Program-made: the position numbers and the translations under genes
The notes under the pieces: generated by a model
Seen by the model: only the letters and a program-made list of their open reading frames with translations
What the model was told of the DNA's origin: nothing
Database searches by the model: none
Shown: positions 6,753 through 10,454 of the stretch, piece by piece
Layout: each line of letters begins with the position of its first letter
Position numbering within the stretch: position 1 is the stretch's first letter
Source of the DNA: Acidobacteriota bacterium
Lineage (GTDB): Bacteria > Acidobacteriota > Blastocatellia > RBC074
Reading direction: 5' to 3'
Assembly (NCBI GenBank): GCA_022614735.1
Contig: JAKEHZ010000044.1
Coordinates: forward strand, 1 to 10,454
Length of the DNA stretch: 10,454 bases

Positions 6753-7355
6753 ATGGCAAAGCGAAAAATAACTGTATTCATCACCATCATCATTGTCTGG
6801 TGGTTGTGGATCAGGATCGATGGTTACGCCTGTACATGCGCCTGGGGAATGCCGATATGTCAAGCCTACGGCACGGCCTCGGCGGTCTTTATAGGCCAGG
6901 TGACAGAGATATCAACCATCACTCTGGAAGGGTATGATCATTCACAGGGAACGGCGCGCCCTTTCCTTCCCAGATATCACCCCGGAGTCAAAGACCCATC
7001 GCAAGCGATAACGATCTCCGTCGGCGAGGGAGAAGAGATAGAGAACTACAACCTGCAGGTTCCTGCCCTGCCTCGTGAACATACCCTCGAAGGTGCAGTG
7101 CTCTGGCAAGATGGCAACCCGGCCGCCGGCGCCGAGATCACCTATGTCTACCGTAACTTCAATTGGAAAATTGTTGCCGACAAAGAGGGGCGGTTCTCTC
7201 TGAAATTGGCGGAAGGCCTCACGTACTCGATCAGCGCGCATATTAAAGACAAGAACGATAAAATATACATCGCTGAATCTATTAAGATAGAAGCAGGCAA
7301 GATCGAGGCAGGTGAAAAGATCGAGCCGATCAGATTTATTCTAAAACCCAGATGA
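6753..7355 (+). CDS. shortened exported protein, NTR/TIMP-like start plus carboxypeptidase-regulatory-like end
   Basis: 200 residues. Residues 1-26 form a signal peptide (MAKRK, then a hydrophobic run to about 22), with likely cleavage before Cys27. The mature start C-T-C-A, a further Cys36, and 'AYGTASAVFIGQVTEI' resemble the first strands of bacterial netrin/TIMP-like (NTR) domains, where the N-terminal Cys is exposed. That domain breaks off at about residue 58. From about 70 the sequence becomes 'YHPGVKDPSQAITISVGEGEEIENYNLQVP' and 'LEGAVLWQDGNPAAGAEITYV', the style of a carboxypeptidase-regulatory-like beta-sandwich repeat ('DKEGRFSLKLAEG'). The rest of the NTR domain is missing, so it looks like an in-frame internal deletion of a longer protein. 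The start has GGAGG 11 bases upstream. glcD begins 6 bases after its stop, so the two are probably co-transcribed. Function unknown. Confidence 0.75.
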   Translation: MAKRKITVFITIIIVWWLWIRIDGYACTCAWGMPICQAYGTASAVFIGQVTEISTITLEGYDHSQGTARPFLPRYHPGVKDPSQAITISVGEGEEIENYNLQVPALPREHTLEGAVLWQDGNPAAGAEITYVYRNFNWKIVADKEGRFSLKLAEGLTYSISAHIKDKNDKIYIAESIKIEAGKIEAGEKIEPIRFILKPR

Positions 7356-7361
7356 GCAAAT

Positions 7362-8798
7362 ATGCTTGAACAAAATATCATTGCAAAACTTCGAACAATC
7401 ACGGGCAAAGACGGTATCGCTGCTGATGACCAGGAGCTCGTAGTTTACGAGTGTGATGCGATTGCAATGCACAAGGCCCGTCCGCTGGCAGTCGTCTTTC
7501 CGCGGACGACTGAAGAGGTCTCGCGCGTAGTCAAACTGCTTTACGACAACCGGATTCCATTCGGACCACGCGGCGCGGGGACAGGATTGAGTTCCGGTGC
7601 GCTTGCACTCGGCTGCGAACAGAGCCAGCGCTCAGTCATTGTAGAAATGGCTCGGATGAACCGCATCCTCGAAATCGATTACGCCAATCGTCGCGCTGTC
7701 GTACAGCCGGGAGTGATTAACATTAAACTTTCGCAGATCGTCGCTGCCCGCGGTTACCACTACGCGCCCGACCCTTCCTCACAGAATGCGTGCACCATCG
7801 GCGGCAACGTAGCCGAAAACGCCGGAGGGCCGCACTGTTTAAAGTACGGCGCGACGACCAATCACATCCTCGGTCTTGAAGTAGTCCTGCCAACGGGTGA
7901 GATCATCACTCTCGGCGGGGACGGGGCGGAGACAATCGGTTATGACCTGCTTGGAGCATTCGTCGGGAGTGAAGGGACATTCGGCATCGCAACAAAAATC
8001 ACAGTCAGGCTCACACGCACGCCGCAAACCGTGATCACGCTGCTTGCCGATTTTCTGGACCTCAACGATGCGACCCGCGCCGTATCGGCGATCATTGCCG
8101 CCGGAATTTTGCCTGCGGCGCTCGAGATGATTGACATCGTGACGATCAATGCGGTCGAGGACTCGGTCTACGCCGCAGGTTACCCGCGCGATGCTGCAGC
8201 GTGCCTGATCGTTGAGCTCGATGGATTACATGCGGGTCTCAATGCGCAGGCGAAACACGCCGCGGAGATTTGCCTCCAAAACCGGGCTCGCTCGGTGCGA
8301 GAAGCGCGAGACGATGAGGAGCGCAAAAAATTATGGGCAGGTCGCAAGGGGGCATTTGGCGCCCTCGGTCGCGTCAGTCCCGATCTATTCGTTCAAGACG
8401 CGGTTGTGCCACGCACCAGGTTACCCGAGGTTCTAGCAGGCATATACGAGATCGGCGCGAAGTATAACCTGCGCCTCTCGACAGTCTTTCACGCGGGTGA
8501 CGGCAATCTTCATCCCAACATAAACTTTGATGGGCGCGATCAGGACGAGGTCTCACGCGTCATGGCCGCGAGCAAAGAGTTTATGGAGCTCTGCGTCGAT
8601 GCGGGCGGTTCGATCACTGGCGAGCATGGGGTCGGCGCGGATAAGATCGAGTATATGCAGATGATTTTTGACCAGGCCTCGCTCGATGCCATGCTCGCAG
8701 TGAAGGATGTGTTCAACCCGTTGGGACTCTGCAATCCGGGGAAGGCGGTTCCGGCCCAGAGGATGTGTAAGGAATATCGAAAGGGATACGATATTTGA
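7362..8798 (+). CDS. glcD: FAD-linked oxidase, glycolate/lactate oxidase GlcD type
   Basis: 478 residues, normal for GlcD-like enzymes, which oxidise 2-hydroxyacids such as glycolate or D-lactate using FAD. The N-terminal FAD-binding (PCMH) domain spans about 38-220. It includes 'FPRTTEEV', the pyrophosphate loop 'GPRGAGTGLSSGAL' (68-81), 'QPGV', 'DPSSQNACTIGGNVAENAGGPHCLKYG' in two conserved blocks, and 'FVGSEGTFGIAT'. The C-terminal FAD-oxidase domain (about 225-465) has 'FHAGDGNLHPNI' (His377 and His384, likely metal and substrate site) and 'GEHGVGADK' (His422), then 'DVFNPLGLCNPGK'. The ribosome site before 7362 is weak, as expected for a gene translated from an upstream neighbour. In E. 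coli GlcD works with GlcE and GlcF; neither follows here, since a repeat and an insertion sequence come next. Substrate cannot be told from sequence alone. Confidence 0.92.
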   Translation: MLEQNIIAKLRTITGKDGIAADDQELVVYECDAIAMHKARPLAVVFPRTTEEVSRVVKLLYDNRIPFGPRGAGTGLSSGALALGCEQSQRSVIVEMARMNRILEIDYANRRAVVQPGVINIKLSQIVAARGYHYAPDPSSQNACTIGGNVAENAGGPHCLKYGATTNHILGLEVVLPTGEIITLGGDGAETIGYDLLGAFVGSEGTFGIATKITVRLTRTPQTVITLLADFLDLNDATRAVSAIIAAGILPAALEMIDIVTINAVEDSVYAAGYPRDAAACLIVELDGLHAGLNAQAKHAAEICLQNRARSVREARDDEERKKLWAGRKGAFGALGRVSPDLFVQDAVVPRTRLPEVLAGIYEIGAKYNLRLSTVFHAGDGNLHPNINFDGRDQDEVSRVMAASKEFMELCVDAGGSITGEHGVGADKIEYMQMIFDQASLDAMLAVKDVFNPLGLCNPGKAVPAQRMCKEYRKGYDI

Positions 8799-8849
8799 AC
8801 TTCGGCAAGTTTCGTATTCCGGATACTGGTTTCAACACAAAGGGTCAAA

Positions 8850-8854
8850 GGGTC
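8850..8854. repeat. target-site duplication, left copy
   Basis: GGGTC directly before the TGT end of the insertion sequence is repeated at 10310-10314 after its ACA end. The octamer target makes the length uncertain: a 13-base duplication (8842-8854 and 10310-10322) fits equally well. Removing the element and one copy restores an unbroken AAAGGGTC tandem. Confidence 0.7.
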
Positions 8855-8905
8855 TGTGGAGTCCATTAATGTTGTACCCCTAGTAGTCCGGTTTTAGTGT
8901 ACCCC
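8855..8905. repeat. terminal inverted repeat, left
   Basis: Begins TGTGGAGTCC and matches the reverse complement of 10259-10309 at 50 of 51 positions; the mismatch is T versus C at position 44. It contains TGTACCCCT twice (8873-8881 and 8898-8906), possibly two transposase contacts. The transposase stop codon lies 6 bases inside this repeat's inner edge. Confidence 0.95.
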
Positions 8906-8911
8906 TCCTTC

Positions 8912-10204
8912 CTACATGGGAAAGGACAATTGTACCGGGCGATCCAATTCCGGTACTGGAAAGGGTAAGTTCATAATCGTCGCGGCATCCAGACCGCGCG
9001 CTGGCCATCGTTTCAGAACGGCTCCGTTCTTGGCGTCCGAAAAGACGAAGTGGCGATCGGTCGGGTCGAAACGAACATCCACGCGCACGCCACCGTTTGC
9101 CGTTCCGACATAGTAGACGTGATCGTGGATTGCAACCTGGCCAATGCTGGTGACCTTGTATTGCCAAGTGAACTGAGCCAGGAACTGATCCACTCGATCA
9201 AGACTGAAAAGCTCTGGCTCGACCGCCGGATGATAGGGACGCCAAACGTAATTGACCTCCGGATGAGCCTCGAGCGGTGGGCGTCCATTGCAATCACGCG
9301 CTCGCGATGGCAACTCGGCGTTGTGAGCGTGCCGGGCTTCATCTAGGTTTGCTTGCAAACTGACAAGATTCGGCAGTAGCGCTGGCGTAGTGAGGTAGTC
9401 ATTCCACGTGCGATGACCACGCTCGACCTGCGGTTGGTCTGTCGGCTGCGACGGGCGAGAGAATTGATGCGTGATCCCCAGTGCCACCAACCACAAGGTA
9501 AAGAGTGTGGGGAAAGCTTCATTGGCGGGGCGGCCGTAGAGATGCTCACGGTCGGTCTGGATGCCACGAGGCAGGCCATAGAGAGCGAAGACTTGACGCA
9601 AATCATTTTGCGTTTCTGAGAGTGTTAGCTTGCGCCAGGCTTTTTTGGTTTGCGTCGCGTGCGCGAAGAGGCCTAACCAGATGCAGGCGACAGGCTCGCG
9701 CACATCGAAGACAGTGGCGATTATGCCGTCTTGCAACTGAAGGTTCTCTTTGCTGTCGATTTGCCAAAGCTCGTGAACTTCCCGAGCACGAGGAGGCGCA
9801 GGAGGGCGCGCTTTCCGTTCGGCAAGCAACTCCGGGCAGACTTGCTTGAAGTAAGCCGCAAGTTGAGTGCGCTTGGGCAAGCGCATCCCAGACAGCGATT
9901 CGTCTTTTGTCAGATCAAGGAGGATGCTGGTTGGCCCACGACGCGGATGTTGCTGTTTCCAGTACAACGCGCGTTCGGCGACCTGTGAATCAAAGCGGCT
10001 CAAGAGCCTGGCCGTACTCGCCGTGATGGCTCTTGTCTTGCGCAAGCCTTCTAAACCGTGTTTGCGACCAACGCGCCACCATTTGCGAGCACAGGCTTTG
10101 GAACATCCGATTTCATGTGCCAATTGATTCAAACTGCGACCTTGCATTTTGCCCAGATAAATGGCCTCACGTTGGGCCACTGTTAGTTCACGATTTTTGC
10201 TCAT
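8912..10204 (-). CDS. integrase-core (DDE) transposase
   Basis: 430 residues. Residues about 1-55 form a helix-turn-helix ('REAIYLGKMQGRSLNQLAHEIG' in two parts, then 'CSKACARKWW'), which would bind the terminal repeats. A second DNA-binding or linker part runs to about 140. The rve-type catalytic core follows. Likely catalytic residues are Asp150 ('WQIDSKENL'), Asp218 ('GIQTDREHLYG') and Glu261 ('QVERGHRTWNDYL'). The hallmark 'LGITHQFSRPSQPTDQPQVER' lies before the Glu. The D-to-E gap (42 residues) is a little longer than the classic 35. The C-terminal part (about 330-430) resembles the beta-barrel found after the core in IS481-like transposases. The frame is intact. Its ATG sits in a hairpin (10203-10239) that probably limits translation. 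Confidence 0.93.
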   Translation of the reverse strand: MSKNRELTVAQREAIYLGKMQGRSLNQLAHEIGCSKACARKWWRVGRKHGLEGLRKTRAITASTARLLSRFDSQVAERALYWKQQHPRRGPTSILLDLTKDESLSGMRLPKRTQLAAYFKQVCPELLAERKARPPAPPRAREVHELWQIDSKENLQLQDGIIATVFDVREPVACIWLGLFAHATQTKKAWRKLTLSETQNDLRQVFALYGLPRGIQTDREHLYGRPANEAFPTLFTLWLVALGITHQFSRPSQPTDQPQVERGHRTWNDYLTTPALLPNLVSLQANLDEARHAHNAELPSRARDCNGRPPLEAHPEVNYVWRPYHPAVEPELFSLDRVDQFLAQFTWQYKVTSIGQVAIHDHVYYVGTANGGVRVDVRFDPTDRHFVFSDAKNGAVLKRWPARGLDAATIMNLPFPVPELDRPVQLSFPM

Positions 10205-10239
10205 CGTCCTCTCTACCTTCCTTTCGTAGAGAGGACGAT
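10203..10239 (-). promoter_or_regulatory. hairpin over the transposase start codon
   Basis: 10203-10215 and 10227-10239 are perfect 13-base inverted copies around an 11-base loop. In the transcript the 3' arm runs into the ATG, pairing its first two bases and the AGAGG just upstream. The purine-rich loop (CGAAAGGAAGG) holds a second, more distant Shine-Dalgarno-like run. Such start-blocking hairpins are known in IS10 and IS50, where they stop translation from transcripts that read in from outside. Here the 5' arm lies inside the element, so an internal promoter starting downstream of about 10239 would escape it. Confidence 0.6.
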
Positions 10240-10258
10240 AAGTTCATTGCCCCAAGGG

Positions 10259-10309
10259 GGGGTACGCTAAAACCGGACTACTAGGGGTACAACATTAATG
10301 GACTCCACA
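10259..10309. repeat. terminal inverted repeat, right
   Basis: Mirror of 8855-8905 with one mismatch, ending GGACTCCACA. Any transposase promoter must lie here or in the 20 bases between this repeat and the start hairpin; I see no convincing -35/-10 pair. Confidence 0.95.
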
Positions 10310-10314
10310 GGGTC
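10310..10314. repeat. target-site duplication, right copy
   Basis: GGGTC, the same as 8850-8854, followed by AAAGGGTCAAAG of the interrupted octamer array. A longer 13-base duplication to 10322 cannot be excluded because the target is periodic. Confidence 0.7.
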
Positions 10315-10373
10315 AAAGGGTCAAAGAAGAAATAAATCATGCCTTCACTCCCGTTTGACCCTTTGACCCTTTG

Positions 10374-10454
10374 GAGACTGCTGAAAAAGTTTTCATCGTC
10401 TACCCCTTGGTGTAGAGTGACGGTACATCTGTGAAGGAGACCCCGATGCTCAAA
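10374..10454 (+). mobile_element. probable left end of a second insertion sequence
   Basis: The palindrome's right arm stops abruptly at 10373, mid-way through the shared GTGTTGAAAC. It is replaced by GAGACTGCTGAAAAAGTT, the kind of sequence often found at insertion-sequence ends. About 70 bases later a strong AAGGAG precedes an ATG that starts a frame leaving the window. The short leader, the abrupt junction and the position inside a repeat all fit. I cannot name the family or see the other end. Confidence 0.5.
10446..10454 (+). CDS. first codons of a gene running off the window
   Basis: ATG-CTC-AAA (Met-Leu-Lys) at the window edge, with a near-ideal AAGGAG (10434-10439) 6 bases before it. 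Only three codons are visible. If 10374 onward is an insertion-sequence end, this is its transposase. That is inferred from context only. Confidence 0.5.

Larger units (their letters stand above)
8855..10309 (-). mobile_element. complete insertion sequence, tentatively IS481-like
   Basis: 1,455 bp, bounded by 5'-TGT...ACA-3' ends, with 51-base terminal inverted repeats (one mismatch) and a direct repeat of the octamer target on both sides. It holds one transposase gene on the minus strand that fills nearly the whole element. TGT ends, a flanking duplication of 5 (or 13) bases and an integrase-core transposase agree with the IS481 family, though the element and protein are longer than usual there. 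The intact reading frame, near-identical terminal repeats and matching flanks suggest a recent insertion that may still be mobile. Confidence 0.93.
8829..10373. repeat. family A palindrome, copy 3, split by an insertion sequence
   Basis: The left arm starts at 8829 with GTTTCAACAC and AAAGGGTC units to 8854. It resumes after the insertion at 10310-10326, and the right arm is 10354-10373 (TTTGACCC units). The right arm stops short: the expected TGTTGAAAC is missing and replaced by sequence that looks like another insertion-sequence end. The spacer (10327-10353) carries AAGAAATAAAT next to the left arm. This is the reverse complement of the ATTT-CTTC edge seen beside the right arm in copies 1 and 2, so this copy is inverted. 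It lies 30 bases past the glcD stop. Confidence 0.85.

Overview
The window reads as bacterial chromosome, probably from an acidobacterium of the Blastocatellia type. That guess rests on gene content and on the many intergenic palindromes built from short tandem units; no marker gene settles it. Nearly every gene has a clear Shine-Dalgarno sequence, and several have sigma-70-like promoters.

Layout, left to right. Positions 1-207 hold at most the tail of an unrecognised frame and a palindromic repeat. On the minus strand lies an exported TPR-repeat protein (208-1911). Divergent from it, across a short hairpin repeat, is a universal stress protein gene (2138-2587). This converges on thiol peroxidase tpx (2672-3178, minus) across a palindrome of heptamer repeats. 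Upstream of tpx are a candidate 30-codon ORF and the first copy of an octamer-repeat palindrome (unit AAAGGGTC, 'family A'). Next come thiC (3482-5395, minus) with a TPP riboswitch in its leader, a second family A palindrome, and moaA (5625-6635, minus) with a good promoter. Reading the other way are a shortened exported protein (TIMP/NTR-like start, carboxypeptidase-regulatory-like end) and, 6 bases later, a GlcD-type FAD-linked oxidase (7362-8798).

The right end is mobile DNA. A third family A palindrome (8829-10373) is split by a complete 1,455-bp insertion sequence with 51-bp terminal repeats, an integrase-core transposase and a hairpin over the transposase start. The far arm of the same palindrome is cut short by what looks like the left end of a second insertion sequence, whose transposase starts at 10446.

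The genes are mostly housekeeping: thiamin pyrimidine synthesis, molybdopterin synthesis, peroxide defence, stress response and 2-hydroxyacid oxidation. They do not form one pathway. The unusual content is between the genes. Every visible gene 3' end is followed within about 50 bases by an inverted repeat whose arms are themselves 7-9 base tandem repeats. At least three unrelated unit sequences are used at these ends, and a fourth sits between divergent genes. The family A copies carry extra palindromic flanks that differ between loci, and one copy has apparently taken two insertion sequences.
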